This document shows, in pieces, positions 20,401-28,045 of a DNA stretch of 64,000 nucleotides (position 1 is the stretch's first letter; each line of letters begins with the position of its first letter). Origin of the DNA: Mycolicibacterium rutilum (lineage in GTDB: Bacteria; Actinomycetota; Actinomycetes; Mycobacteriales; Mycobacteriaceae). The notes under the pieces were generated by a model that ran no database searches, was not told where the DNA came from, and worked only from the letters and a program-made list of their open reading frames with translations. The position numbers were made by a program, and so were the translations under genes. The DNA is taken from the NCBI RefSeq assembly GCF_900108565.1, contig NZ_LT629971.1:4650001-4714000 (forward strand), written 5' to 3'.

Positions 20401-20798
20401 AGGTCCCCGGGCCCCAAGCCCTCACCGTGTTCGTCGACGGGCCGCAGATACGGCTTGAGGTCCTCGGCCAGCGCCTTGGGATACTCGAAGCCGATCTGCT
20501 CGGCGTAGTCCTCGATGAAGAAGTCGAAGGGGTTGATCACCTTCATGTCGGCGATCAGCCCGACTGTGATCGTCAGCTCCCGCGTTCTGCTTGGAAAGAC
20601 CAGCCGCGCAAGGAAATTGCCGAACGCGTCCTGCTGCCAGTTGACGAAGTGGTCGGCGGGTTCGACGGTCATCGAGTACGCCTCGATGGGCGTGCGCGAA
20701 TGCGGGGCCGGGCGCAGCCGCACGACGTGGGGATGCACCTCGACCAGCCGGTCGAACGTGTAGCTGGTGCGGTGCTCCAGCGCCACTTTGATCCCCAT
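17472..20798 (-). CDS. Giant transglutaminase-DUF2126 protein
   Basis: This 1108-residue protein starts with a bacterial transglutaminase N-terminal domain (GIKVALEHRTSYTFDR). A transglutaminase core follows with triad C188 (GIGSCRDSAW), H237 (DLHAWAEVY) and D253 (LDPTSG). About 800 residues of DUF2126 come next, including GGEPTFVSIDN, RWQISLHWRRDGRPLW and GGGNHITLGG. DUF2126 looks like a degenerate amidoligase-related fold and always travels with these transglutaminases. The ATG at 20798 is preferred to a GTG at 20816 because it gives the family start. It heads the four-gene run and corresponds to the gene I recall as Rv2566. Confidence 0.92.
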   Translation of the reverse strand: MGIKVALEHRTSYTFDRLVEVHPHVVRLRPAPHSRTPIEAYSMTVEPADHFVNWQQDAFGNFLARLVFPSRTRELTITVGLIADMKVINPFDFFIEDYAEQIGFEYPKALAEDLKPYLRPVDEHGEGLGPGDLVQAWVSNFTIPRDTRTIDFLVALNRAVNVDVGYSVRMEPGVQTPDRTLQTGIGSCRDSAWLLVSILRQLGLAARFVSGYLVQLTSDVEALDGPSGPAADFTDLHAWAEVYIPGAGWIGLDPTSGLFAGEGHIPLSATPHPESAAPITGATEPCESVLDFSNTVTRIHEDPRATLPYTDEAWATICALGAHVDDRLAAGDVRLTMGGEPTFVSIDNQTDPEWTTDADGPHKRQRASALAARLKKVWAPHGLVQRGQGKWYPGEPLPRWQISLHWRRDGRPLWADESLLADPWPTDHTPEPVDPDAAHKVLAAIADGLGLPLSQVRPAYEDPLIRLAAAVRQPDGDPVAAADDLASDAPDARARLMRRLDASVVEPAAYVLPLHRRADGRGWASADWRLRRGRIVLLDGDSPAGLRLPLDAISWQPPPATEHADPLAVRGALGRDEGPAAVVEDADAAPTTALVTEVRDGLLYVYLPPTEDADDYVDLIARVETAAAATGCAVVVEGYGPPADPRLTTMTITPDPGVIEVNVAPTASFVEQNDQLDTLYREARLARLSTESFDVDGTHGGTGGGNHITLGGTTPADSPLLRRPDLLVSMLTYWQRHPALSYLFAGRFIGTTSQAPRVDEGRAEALYELEIAFAEIARLTSGPDGTRPTAKPWVVDRALRHLLTDITGNTHRAEFCIDKLYSPDSARGRLGLLELRGFEMPPHHQMAMVQSLLVRSLVAWFWDEPLRAPLIRHGVNLHGRYLLPHFLIQDIADVAADLRAHGIDFETSWLDPFTEFRFPRIGTAVFDGVEVELRGAIEPWNVLGEESTAGGTARYVDSSVERIQVRLVGADRHRYVLTANGHPVPLLATDKPDIQVGGVRFRAWQPPSALHPTITVDAPLRFELVDTVTGMSRGGCTYHVSHPGGRAYDTPPVNAVEAESRRSRRFEAIGFTPGRADMADIREKQARQSTDVGAPGILDLRRVRTVLH

Positions 20799-20872
20799 AA
20801 CCGGTGATCCCACCACAAGGCGTGGGCGCGCGCAGCGTCAGTCGCCGCAGGTGATCGACACCACGGCGCGCG

Positions 20873-21703
20873 TCAGTCCACCGGTTCGTCGTGTTCGGCC
20901 TGATCGCGTTCCTCTTCGATCCGATCCTTGCTGCGCAGCAGCCGCAGCAGGGTCACCAGCGCGAGGCCGCCGACGACATTGCCGATGGTGGTGTACCAGA
21001 ACCAGGCCAGCCAGTCGAAGTAGCCGAACGGTGCTTCACCGGTGGCGAGCGCGCCGAAGATCAACAGCGAGTCGAGGATCGAGTGGAACAACCCGAGCCC
21101 GGCCAGGATGAACGCGCCGGCCACCGCCGCGGCGATCTTGCCGAAAACGGCGTCGGTGCCGTGCTGCATGCGGGTCATCAGCGTGATCGCCATGCCGCCC
21201 AGCACCGACAGCGCGACCGACTCCATCGACAGCGGTGCCCAGACGAAGTGCGCGGCCGATTCGACGGTCTGGTCGTGCAGCTTCGGGAACGCGGTCATGA
21301 TGAGCCACATCAGGATCCAGCCGCCGGCCAGGTTCGCCGCCAGCGTGCCGCCCCACAGCTTGAGCAGCTGTCCCGGCCCGGCGCGTTTGGCCGCGACCGT
21401 GGTCACCGGCACCAAGAAGCCCTCGGTGAACAGCTCGCTGCGTCCCAGCAGCAGCGCCAGGAAACCGATCGAGAAGGCCAGCCCGGCGACGAGCTGGCTG
21501 TGCCCGGCGTGCAGCACCGACAGGTAGGCCAGCACACCGACGGCCACTTCGGTCCCGCCGAAGAAGCCGGTGACGAGTACTTCGCGCCAGGTGCGGTGCA
21601 GCCGTTGCGTGCCTTCGTCCACCATCCGGCGGAACGCGGTTTCGAGTTCGTCCTCGATGGGGCTGTCGGATTCCCCGAGTTGGCGTTGGCTTGTGTTGGA
21701 CAC
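20873..21703 (-). CDS. Formate/nitrite transporter (FNT) family channel
   Basis: This 276-residue inner-membrane protein has six predicted helices and the FNT re-entrant signature LGRSELFTEGFLVPVTTV; GGTLAANLAGGWILMW and YTTIGNVVGGLALVTLL are further family segments. FNT channels conduct formate, nitrite, hydrosulfide or lactate as weak acids; which one cannot be read here. A long acidic N-terminus (about 35 residues, EDELETAFRRMVDEGTQ) and a charged C-terminal tail are cytoplasmic. GTG 21703 was chosen because AGAAGGG lies eight bases before it. The longer open frame upstream overlaps the divergent YjbR gene. Confidence 0.88.
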   Translation of the reverse strand: MSNTSQRQLGESDSPIEDELETAFRRMVDEGTQRLHRTWREVLVTGFFGGTEVAVGVLAYLSVLHAGHSQLVAGLAFSIGFLALLLGRSELFTEGFLVPVTTVAAKRAGPGQLLKLWGGTLAANLAGGWILMWLIMTAFPKLHDQTVESAAHFVWAPLSMESVALSVLGGMAITLMTRMQHGTDAVFGKIAAAVAGAFILAGLGLFHSILDSLLIFGALATGEAPFGYFDWLAWFWYTTIGNVVGGLALVTLLRLLRSKDRIEEERDQAEHDEPVD

Positions 21704-21781
21704 GGTCCAGCCCTTCTGTTGGTGCCGCGCGGAGATAGCCGGTTCGGCCGCGTGGTAAACCGCGGGTGCCAGACGGGGCGG

Positions 21782-22162
21782 ATGGCCACCTGGTCCGACG
21801 TCGGCCGCATCGCCGCGGCACTGCCGGAGACGAGCGAGACCTCGCCGCGGTCCTGGCGCGTGCGCAAGAAGCTGATCGTGTGGGAACGACCGCTGCGTAA
21901 GGCCGACTACGCCGCGCTGGGCGCCGACGCCCCGTCCGGCGACATCCTCGGCGCGCGGGTCGCCGACGAGGGCGTGAAGTTCGCGCTGATCAGCGACAAT
22001 CCCGACGTGTACTTCACCACCCCGCACTTCGACGGCTACCCGATGGTGCTGGTGCGACTGGCCGCGATCGGGGTGGACGAACTGACCGAACTCGTCACCG
22101 ATGCGTGGCTGGCGCAGGCGCCCAAGACGTTGGCGAAGGCGTTTCTCGCCGAGGAGCGCTGA
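21782..22162 (+). CDS. MmcQ/YjbR-family protein
   Basis: This 126-residue MmcQ/YjbR-like protein is a small double-wing fold related to CyaY. It reads TWSDVGRIAAALPETSET, then RVRKKLIVWERPL, FALISDNPDVYFTTPHFDGYPMVLVRL and ends EELVTDAWLAQAPKTLA-like. Family members have been proposed to bind DNA, but function is not established. The start ATG 21782 gives the family N-terminus; the open frame extends far upstream only as shadow of the FNT gene. It ends 3 bp before the stop of the convergent HxlR regulator. Confidence 0.85.
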   Translation: MATWSDVGRIAAALPETSETSPRSWRVRKKLIVWERPLRKADYAALGADAPSGDILGARVADEGVKFALISDNPDVYFTTPHFDGYPMVLVRLAAIGVDELTELVTDAWLAQAPKTLAKAFLAEER

Positions 22163-22165
22163 CCG

Positions 22166-22633
22166 TCACCGGGTCAGCCGGACCGCCAGCTCCTCGGGCG
22201 GCACGCGGTGCCCGTCGGCGCACACGATCTCGACGGTGGCCTCAGCGCCGCAGTCGCGGTGCGCCAGGCGCAGCGGCGTGCGGTTGGGCAGATGGCGCCG
22301 GCCCCACTCGAACATGGCCCAGACCACCGGCATGAATTCCGAACCCGCCTCGGTGAGCACATATTCGTCGCGGCTGCGCTGACCCGGCTCCTGGTACGGC
22401 CGCCGCTCCAGCAAGCCGGCGTCGACGAGGTCGGAAAGCCGAGCGGCCGCAGCGGCTTTGGTAATACCGACGCGGCGCCAGAAATCCTCGAAGCGGGTGG
22501 TGCCGTAGTAGGCCTCCCGCATGATCAGCATCGCGGACTTGGTGCCCAGCACCGCCATCGTCTTCTCGATCGGGCATTCCCCGACCGCCGACCAGGCGTC
22601 GCGGTCGGCCAGCCGGCCCTGCAGAACTGTCAT
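22166..22633 (-). CDS. HxlR-family transcriptional regulator
   Basis: This 155-residue winged-helix regulator has the HxlR pattern CPIEKTMAVLGTKSAMLIMREAYYGTTRFEDFWRRVGITKAAAAARLSDLVDAGLLER, then YVLTEAGSEFMPVVWAMFEWGRRH. The single cysteine near position 20 is conserved in many HxlR proteins and can be a redox sensor in some. It is divergent from a thiolase gene, with a perfect 10-bp inverted repeat between them. It most likely controls both transcripts. ATG 22633 is taken; a GTG three codons upstream is possible. Confidence 0.92.
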   Translation of the reverse strand: MTVLQGRLADRDAWSAVGECPIEKTMAVLGTKSAMLIMREAYYGTTRFEDFWRRVGITKAAAAARLSDLVDAGLLERRPYQEPGQRSRDEYVLTEAGSEFMPVVWAMFEWGRRHLPNRTPLRLAHRDCGAEATVEIVCADGHRVPPEELAVRLTR

Positions 22634-22663
22634 GGAATTCACTCTACCCCTGGGTTGTTGTCT

Positions 22664-22693
22664 CTATACCCAGGCTGCTATAGCTGGGTATAG
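22664..22693. promoter_or_regulatory. Perfect inverted repeat, probable HxlR operator
   Basis: CTATACCCAG at 22664-22673 and its exact complement CTGGGTATAG at 22684-22693 are separated by 10 bases, so the arms are about two helical turns apart. The site lies between the divergent HxlR and thiolase starts, 30 bp from each. A weaker ACCCCTGGGT-type site sits at 22646-22655 nearer the regulator start. Confidence 0.75.
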
Positions 22694-22723
22694 AAGGATT
22701 TACTCAGAGTTGAGGAGGCAGCA

Positions 22724-23905
22724 ATGTCGGCATTCGCAGGCCGTGACGCGGTCATCGTGGGGGCGGTACGCACCCCGATCGGGAAGGGCAAGGCCAGCGG
22801 CGCGCTGCACGACGTGCTGCCCGTCGACCTGCTCGCCCACAGTCTCAAGGAACTCGTCGCGCGAACGGGTGTGGACCCGGTTCAGATCGACGACGTGATC
22901 GCCGGCGCCGTCACCCAGGTCGGCGACCAGTCGGTCAACATCGCGCGTAACGCGGTCCTGGCCGCCGGCTTCCCGGAATCGGTGCCCGGCACCACCGTCG
23001 ACCGCCAGTGCGGCAGCAGCCAGCAGGCGATCAGCTTCGCCGCCCAAGGCGTGATCTCCGGCGCCTACGACATCGTCGTCGCCGCCGGCGTGGAGTCGAT
23101 GTCGCGCGTCCCGATGGGGTCGAGCGTGCTGCCCGGCTCCGACCCGTTCGGCGCGATGGCGCAGCGCTACCCCGAAGGCCTTGTGCCGCAGGGCATCAGC
23201 GCCGAGCTGATCGCGGCGAAATGGGGCTTTTCGCGTCAGCAGCTCGATGAGTTCTCCGCGGGCAGCCACGAGAAGGCCGCCGCCGCGACGAAGGAAGGGC
23301 GCTTCGACAACGAGCTGGCACCGATCGCGGGCCTGGCCACCGACGAGATCATCCGGCCCGGCACCACCGTCGACACGCTGGCGCTGCTCAAGCCCGCTTT
23401 CTACAACCCGGCCTACGAGCAGCGTTTCCCGCAGATCGGCTGGAACATCACACCGGGCAACTCGTCGCCGTTGTCGGACGGCAGCGCGGCGGTGCTGATC
23501 ACCACCAGCGAGGTGGCGGCGAAGCTGGGCCTGCGCCCGCTGGCGCGGATCCACGCGATGACCGTCGTCGGTTCCGATCCGCTGTACATGCTGACCGGTG
23601 TCATCCCGGCGACGGAGAAGGTGCTGCAACGCGCCGGGCTGACCCTGGCCGACATCGACCTGTTCGAGGTCAACGAGGCGTTCGCGCCCGTCGTGCTGGC
23701 CTGGGCGCACGACGTCGGCGCCGATCTGGCCAAGACCAACGTCAATGGTGGCGCGATCGCGATCGGGCACCCGCTCGGTGCCAGCGGGGCGCGCATCATG
23801 ACCACGATGGTCCACGCGCTCGAGCAGCGCGGCGGCCGCTACGCGCTGCAGACGATGTGTGAGGGCGGCGGCATGGCCAACGCCACCATCATCGAGCGCC
23901 TCTGA
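22724..23905 (+). CDS. Acetyl-CoA acetyltransferase / thiolase
   Basis: This 393-residue thiolase condenses or cleaves acyl-CoA with CoA. It has the acylated cysteine C96 in DRQCGSSQQA, NEAFAPVVLAW, the catalytic histidine in GGAIAIGHPLGASGAR and the second catalytic cysteine in TMCEGGGMANA. The length is standard. TTGAGGAGG lies seven bases before the ATG. Chain-length preference cannot be read from the sequence. It stands alone behind the HxlR operator and ends at a long hairpin, so it is probably a single-gene transcript controlled by HxlR. It belongs to the fadA-type paralogues abundant in mycobacteria. Confidence 0.93.
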   Translation: MSAFAGRDAVIVGAVRTPIGKGKASGALHDVLPVDLLAHSLKELVARTGVDPVQIDDVIAGAVTQVGDQSVNIARNAVLAAGFPESVPGTTVDRQCGSSQQAISFAAQGVISGAYDIVVAAGVESMSRVPMGSSVLPGSDPFGAMAQRYPEGLVPQGISAELIAAKWGFSRQQLDEFSAGSHEKAAAATKEGRFDNELAPIAGLATDEIIRPGTTVDTLALLKPAFYNPAYEQRFPQIGWNITPGNSSPLSDGSAAVLITTSEVAAKLGLRPLARIHAMTVVGSDPLYMLTGVIPATEKVLQRAGLTLADIDLFEVNEAFAPVVLAWAHDVGADLAKTNVNGGAIAIGHPLGASGARIMTTMVHALEQRGGRYALQTMCEGGGMANATIIERL

Positions 23906-23908
23906 CCG

Positions 23909-23961
23909 GTGATTTCGGTGTAGTTGGTTGCGCTCACCGCGACCAACTACACCCAAATCAC
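23909..23961. terminator. Long hairpin between convergent genes, probable bidirectional terminator
   Basis: Twenty-base arms (23909-23928 and 23942-23961) match at 19 positions around a 13-base loop; the core is GGTGTAGTTGGT. It covers the last bases of the oxidoreductase gene and starts 4 bp after the thiolase stop. The long, near-perfect stem looks like a mobile intergenic element recruited as a terminator. Confidence 0.7.
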
Positions 23962-24380
23962 GACTTGGCGAGCTCGAAGACCGGGATGATGCGACTGGTC
24001 TTGGCCTGATAGTCGCCGAACACGGGTGCGGCCTCGACGAGCTTCGGATACAGCGCGTCGCGCTCGTCGCGCGGCAGTTCGCGAGCGGTCACGTCGTACT
24101 CGGTGGTGCCCACCTCGATGTGCGCCCGCGGGTCGGCGCGCAGGTTGTGCACCCACGCCGGGTCCTTGTCGGCTCCGGCGAAGGACCCGACGACGAACAT
24201 CTTGTCGTCCATCGGGAAGTAGGCCAGCGGCGAGAGCCTCGGCTGACCGGACTTGGCGCCGGTCGTGTGCAGCAACAGGATGTAGGCGCCCTCGAACGGC
24301 GGGCCCACCTTGCCGCCGTTGGCGCGGAACTCGGCGACGATGCCCTCGTTGAGCTTCTTGATCTCGGAGATGTCGGTCAC
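23958..24380 (-). CDS. Deazaflavin (F420)-dependent nitroreductase-family oxidoreductase
   Basis: This 140-residue protein of the Ddn/FDOR family, split beta-barrel enzymes using coenzyme F420H2, reads NGGKVGPPFEGAYILLLHTTGAKSGQPRLSPLAYF, then KDPAWVHNLRADPRAHIEVG and ends TSRIIPVFELAK. The GAKSGQPR and NPxAH-like NLRADPRAHIEVG segments are the family signature for cofactor binding. GTG 24380 is chosen; an earlier start at 24428 would add a poorly conserved basic stretch. Mycobacteria carry many such genes, several acting on quinones or nitroimidazoles; the substrate here is unknown. Confidence 0.9.
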   Translation of the reverse strand: MTDISEIKKLNEGIVAEFRANGGKVGPPFEGAYILLLHTTGAKSGQPRLSPLAYFPMDDKMFVVGSFAGADKDPAWVHNLRADPRAHIEVGTTEYDVTARELPRDERDALYPKLVEAAPVFGDYQAKTSRIIPVFELAKS

Positions 24381-24439
24381 AGCAGCACCAAGTCGCGTTT
24401 CTGCCGCTCGTATTCCCCGAGCCCGCATAATCGGTCACC

Positions 24440-25234
24440 ATGCGGGTGGTTGTGACGGGCGGCAACAGCGGGGTAGGCAAGGCGACGGCGGCGTCGCTGG
24501 CGGCCGACGGGCACAGCGTGCTGATCGCGTGCCGCGACGTCGAGAAGGCGCGGCAGGCCGCCGCGACCATGTCTGGCGACGTCGAGGTCGCTGCCCTCGA
24601 CCTCGGCGACCTGTCCAGCGTCCGCGCGTTCGCCGACTCCGTGCCGACGGTCGACGTGTTGGTGAACAACGCGGGCGTGATGGCCGTGCCGTTGACACGC
24701 ACCGCCGACGGTTTCGAATCCCACATCGGGATCAACCATCTCGGCCACTTCGCGTTGACTTGCCTGCTGGCCGACCGGATCACCGACCGGGTGATCTCGG
24801 TGGCCAGCGCGACCTACCTGTTCAACCGGTTGCATCTCGACGACTTGAACTGGGAGCGGCGCAGATACAACCGGTGGTCGGCCTACGGGGAGTCGAAGTT
24901 GGCGAACCTGTTGTTCGTCGCGGCGCTGCGCGAGCGCGGGATGCGGGCCTACGCCACCGATCCCGGCGCCACCGACACCGACATCACGCGGTCGCTGAAC
25001 ATGGCTGAGCACCCCCGCATCCGGCGTCTGATGCACACCCCCGCGCAGGGTGCCCGCGCGAGCCTGCAGGCGGTGACGACCGACCTGCCCAGCGGCACCT
25101 ACCTCGCGCCGCGCTTCAACCAGTTGGGCCGCCCGAAGGTGACGCGCTTGCTCCGCAAGGCCGTCGACCCGGTCGCGGCGCGGCGACTCTGGGAGCTGTC
25201 CGCCGAGTTGACGGGCTGCGACTGGCCGGGTTAA
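24440..25234 (+). CDS. Short-chain dehydrogenase/reductase
   Basis: This 264-residue classical SDR has VVVTGGNSGVGKATA (cofactor loop), the NNAGVM motif, the serine in ISVASATYLFN and the YGESK catalytic pair. The spacing and the DLNWERRRYNRWSAYGESKLANLLF segment place it in the retinol-dehydrogenase-like/oxidoreductase group common in actinobacteria. The arginine in IACRDVEKA suggests NADP(H). The stop overlaps that of convergent aspS by 3 bp. Its start is 59 bp from the divergent F420-type gene. The substrate is not predictable. Confidence 0.88.
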   Translation: MRVVVTGGNSGVGKATAASLAADGHSVLIACRDVEKARQAAATMSGDVEVAALDLGDLSSVRAFADSVPTVDVLVNNAGVMAVPLTRTADGFESHIGINHLGHFALTCLLADRITDRVISVASATYLFNRLHLDDLNWERRRYNRWSAYGESKLANLLFVAALRERGMRAYATDPGATDTDITRSLNMAEHPRIRRLMHTPAQGARASLQAVTTDLPSGTYLAPRFNQLGRPKVTRLLRKAVDPVAARRLWELSAELTGCDWPG

Positions 25235-27000
25235 CCCTCGGTTTTCGGCTTGGCGTCGATGCCGGATTCCTTGCGCTGCTGGGCGGTGATCGGCGCGGGC
25301 GCACCGGACAGCGGGTCCACGCCGCCGCCGGACTTCGGGAACGCGATCACCTCGCGGATCGAGTCCGCACCGGCCAGCAGCGCGGTCGTGCGGTCCCAGC
25401 CGAAGGCCAGACCGCCATGGGGCGGTGCACCAAACGTGAACGCCTCCAACAGGAATCCGAACTTCTCCTCGGCCTCGGCCTGATCGAGACCCATCACCGC
25501 GAACACCCGCTCCTGGATGTCGCGCCGGTGGATACGGATCGAGCCGCCACCGATCTCGTTGCCGTTGCACACCACGTCGTACGCGTCGGCCAGCACGGCA
25601 CCGGGGTCGGTGTCGATGCGGTCCGCGAATTCGGGCTTGGGCGCGGTGAAGGCGTGGTGCACCGCGGTCCAGGCGCCGGACCCGACCGCGACGTCGCCGT
25701 GGGCGGTCGCGTCGTCGGCCGGCTCGAACAGCGGCGGATCCACCACCCAGGTGAATGCCCACGCGTCGGGGTCGATCATGTCGAGTCGTTTGGCGACCTC
25801 GATGCGCACGGCGCCGAGCAGCGCGCGCGACGTCTTCGCCGCCCCGGCCGAGAAGAACACGCAATCGCCCGGCGACGCGCCGACATGGGCTGCCAGACCG
25901 TCGCGTTCGGCGTCGGAGAGGTTCTTGGCGACCGGGCCGCCCAGCGTCCCGTCCTCGTCGACGAGCACATACGCCAGCCCCTTGTGGCCGCGCTGCTTGG
26001 CGAACTCCTGCCAGGCGTCGAGCGTGCGGCGCGGCTGCGAGGCGCCGCCCGGCATCACGACGGCCCCGACGTAGGGCGCCTGGAACACCCGGAACGCGGT
26101 GTCCTTGAAGTACTCGGTGCACTCGACGAGTTCCAGGCCGAAGCGCAGATCCGGTTTGTCCGAACCGAATCGGCGCATGGCGTCGGCGTAGGTGATCCTC
26201 GGCAGCGGCAACGGCACGTCGTAACCGATCAGCCGCCACAGCGCGGCGACGATCTCCTCGGCGACCGCGATCACGTCTTCGGCGTCGACGAAGCTCATCT
26301 CGAGATCGAGCTGGGTGAACTCGGGCTGACGGTCGGCGCGGAAATCTTCGTCGCGGTAGCACCGGGCGATCTGGTAGTAGCGCTCCATGCCCGCGACCAT
26401 CAGCAGCTGCTTGAACAACTGCGGGCTCTGCGGCAGCGCGTAGAACGAACCCGGTTGCAGCCGCGCGGGCACCAGGAAGTCGCGCGCGCCCTCCGGCGTC
26501 GAGCGCGTCATGGTGGGGGTCTCGATCTCGACGAAGTCGTGGCGCGCCAGTACCTCGCGTGCAGCCGCATTGACCTTGGAGCGCAGGCGAATTGCCTGTC
26601 CCGGGCCCTCGCGGCGCAGGTCGAGATAGCGGTACTTCAGTCGCGCTTCCTCGCCCGCGGTCTCGTCGAGTTGGAACGGCAGCGGGGCGCTCTCGCTCAG
26701 CACGGTCAACTCGGTCGCGTTGACCTCGATCTGCCCGGTGGGGATCTCGGGATTCTCGTTGCCTTCCGGGCGCACCTCGACGACACCGGTGACCGCGACG
26801 CAGAACTCGGCGCGCAACCGGTGCGCAGCCGCCAGGACGTCACCTTCGCGGAACACCACCTGCGATACCCCGGACGCGTCGCGCAGGTCGATGAAGATGA
26901 CACCGCCGTGATCACGACGACGCGCGACCCAACCGGCCAGCGTCACCTTCTGACCGGCGTCGGCGGGCCGCAACGCTCCGGCGGCATGACTGCGCAACAC
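25231..27000 (-). CDS. aspS: Aspartate--tRNA ligase
   Basis: The 589-residue AspRS charges tRNA-Asp, and in mycobacteria also tRNA-Asn with later amidation by GatCAB. It starts at GTG 27000 (VLRSHAAGALRP) behind AGGAGAG. The N-terminal OB fold is residues 1-110, followed by class II motifs. These include FRADRQPEFTQLDLEMSF (motif 2), the bacterial GAD insertion, and GGLAFGWDRTTALL (motif 3). The open frame continues nearly 1 kb upstream but only as shadow of the ketopantoate-reductase-like gene. Length is close to the roughly 596 residues I recall for M. tuberculosis. Confidence 0.96.
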   Translation of the reverse strand: MLRSHAAGALRPADAGQKVTLAGWVARRRDHGGVIFIDLRDASGVSQVVFREGDVLAAAHRLRAEFCVAVTGVVEVRPEGNENPEIPTGQIEVNATELTVLSESAPLPFQLDETAGEEARLKYRYLDLRREGPGQAIRLRSKVNAAAREVLARHDFVEIETPTMTRSTPEGARDFLVPARLQPGSFYALPQSPQLFKQLLMVAGMERYYQIARCYRDEDFRADRQPEFTQLDLEMSFVDAEDVIAVAEEIVAALWRLIGYDVPLPLPRITYADAMRRFGSDKPDLRFGLELVECTEYFKDTAFRVFQAPYVGAVVMPGGASQPRRTLDAWQEFAKQRGHKGLAYVLVDEDGTLGGPVAKNLSDAERDGLAAHVGASPGDCVFFSAGAAKTSRALLGAVRIEVAKRLDMIDPDAWAFTWVVDPPLFEPADDATAHGDVAVGSGAWTAVHHAFTAPKPEFADRIDTDPGAVLADAYDVVCNGNEIGGGSIRIHRRDIQERVFAVMGLDQAEAEEKFGFLLEAFTFGAPPHGGLAFGWDRTTALLAGADSIREVIAFPKSGGGVDPLSGAPAPITAQQRKESGIDAKPKTEG

Positions 27001-27078
27001 TGAAACTCTCCTGGGAATCGCCTGATGGGACAACTGCTCAAGTGTAGAGGGGACGATTACGCCGGTAGTTTGGCGGAT

Positions 27079-27966
27079 ATGTCCACGCGCATCGCGCTCG
27101 TCGGGCCGGGCGCCATCGGCTCCACCATCGCCGCGCTGCTGCACGCCGCCGGCCACCACGTGACGCTGTGCGGCCGCACGCCGCGCGATTCCATCGAGAT
27201 CCGGCCCGACGACGCCGAGCCGATCACGCTGCCCGGTCCGGTGCTCACCGATCCGGGGGCGCTCGACGGACCGGTCGACGTGGTGCTGCTGGCGGTCAAG
27301 GACACCCAGAACGAACACGCCGCGGCGTGGCTGGCCAAGCTCTGCGATGACCACACGCTGGTGTGCGCCCTGCAAAACGGGGTCGAACAGGTGGAGCGCG
27401 TCGGCGCCTACTGCCCGGGTGCGACGGTGGTGCCCTCGGCGGTGTGGATCTCGGCCGAGCCCACACCCGAGGGCGCCGTGCGGCTGCGGACCGCGGCCCG
27501 CCTGGTGTTCCCCGACATCCCCGCGGCCCGGTCGCTGGCCGAGCTGTTCGCCGGCACCGCGGTCACTGTCGAGATCGACCCCGACTTCGTCAACGCGGCG
27601 TGGCACAAACTGCTGGTGAACGCGGTCGTCGGGTTCATGGTGCTCAGCGGGCGCCGCTCGGGCCTGTTCCGGCGTGACGACGTCGCCGCCCTGGCCCGGC
27701 GGTACCTGGCCGAATGCCTGGCCGTCGCGCGCGCCGACGGCGCCACGCTCGGCGACGAGGTGATCGACGAGGTCGTCGGCCTGCTGGCCGGCCTGCCCGA
27801 GGACGTCACGACGTCGATCCTGACCGACCGCGAGGCGCACCGGCGGCTGGAGTGGGACATCCGCAACGGGGTCATCTCCCGTAAGGGCGCCCAGTTCGGG
27901 GTGGCGACGCCGGTCAGCGACGTCATCGTGCCGCTGTTGGCGGCGGCCAGCGACGGGCCCGGCTAG
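27079..27966 (+). CDS. Ketopantoate-reductase-like (ApbA/PanE family) oxidoreductase
   Basis: This 295-residue protein has a dinucleotide-binding N-terminus, STRIALVGPGAIGSTIAALLHAAGH (GxGxxG). It also has LLAVKDTQ, LQNGVEQ, the catalytic lysine in AAWHKLLVNA and the C-terminal helical domain. It probably reduces a 2-keto acid such as ketopantoate, but the family is broad and mycobacteria have several copies. ATG 27079 is chosen; the frame begins 18 codons earlier in the gap with aspS without any ribosome-binding site. It is divergent from aspS with 78 bp between the starts and matches the gene I recall as Rv2573. Confidence 0.85.
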   Translation: MSTRIALVGPGAIGSTIAALLHAAGHHVTLCGRTPRDSIEIRPDDAEPITLPGPVLTDPGALDGPVDVVLLAVKDTQNEHAAAWLAKLCDDHTLVCALQNGVEQVERVGAYCPGATVVPSAVWISAEPTPEGAVRLRTAARLVFPDIPAARSLAELFAGTAVTVEIDPDFVNAAWHKLLVNAVVGFMVLSGRRSGLFRRDDVAALARRYLAECLAVARADGATLGDEVIDEVVGLLAGLPEDVTTSILTDREAHRRLEWDIRNGVISRKGAQFGVATPVSDVIVPLLAAASDGPG

Positions 27967-28045
27967 CCGTACGACGATCAAGCGGCGAGGCACGAGCCGC
28001 GTTGAGGAGTGCGGCCTTCAGGCTAGACACCGTCCTCTACTGTGT

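Noticed and set aside
18267..20807. 846-codon open frame antisense to the transglutaminase-DUF2126 gene
   Set aside because: It is composed of Arg/Gly/Val/His-rich shadow sequence with no recognisable domain, while the minus-strand gene has clear motifs along its whole length.
22101..22382. Small plus-strand open frames over the HxlR gene
   Set aside because: They are antisense to a protein with a complete winged-helix signature and have no ribosome-binding site.
27967..28045. GCGGC/GCCGC-type hairpin after the ketopantoate-reductase-like gene
   Set aside because: The arms are only four to five bases of pure GC and such pairs are expected by chance at this base composition.
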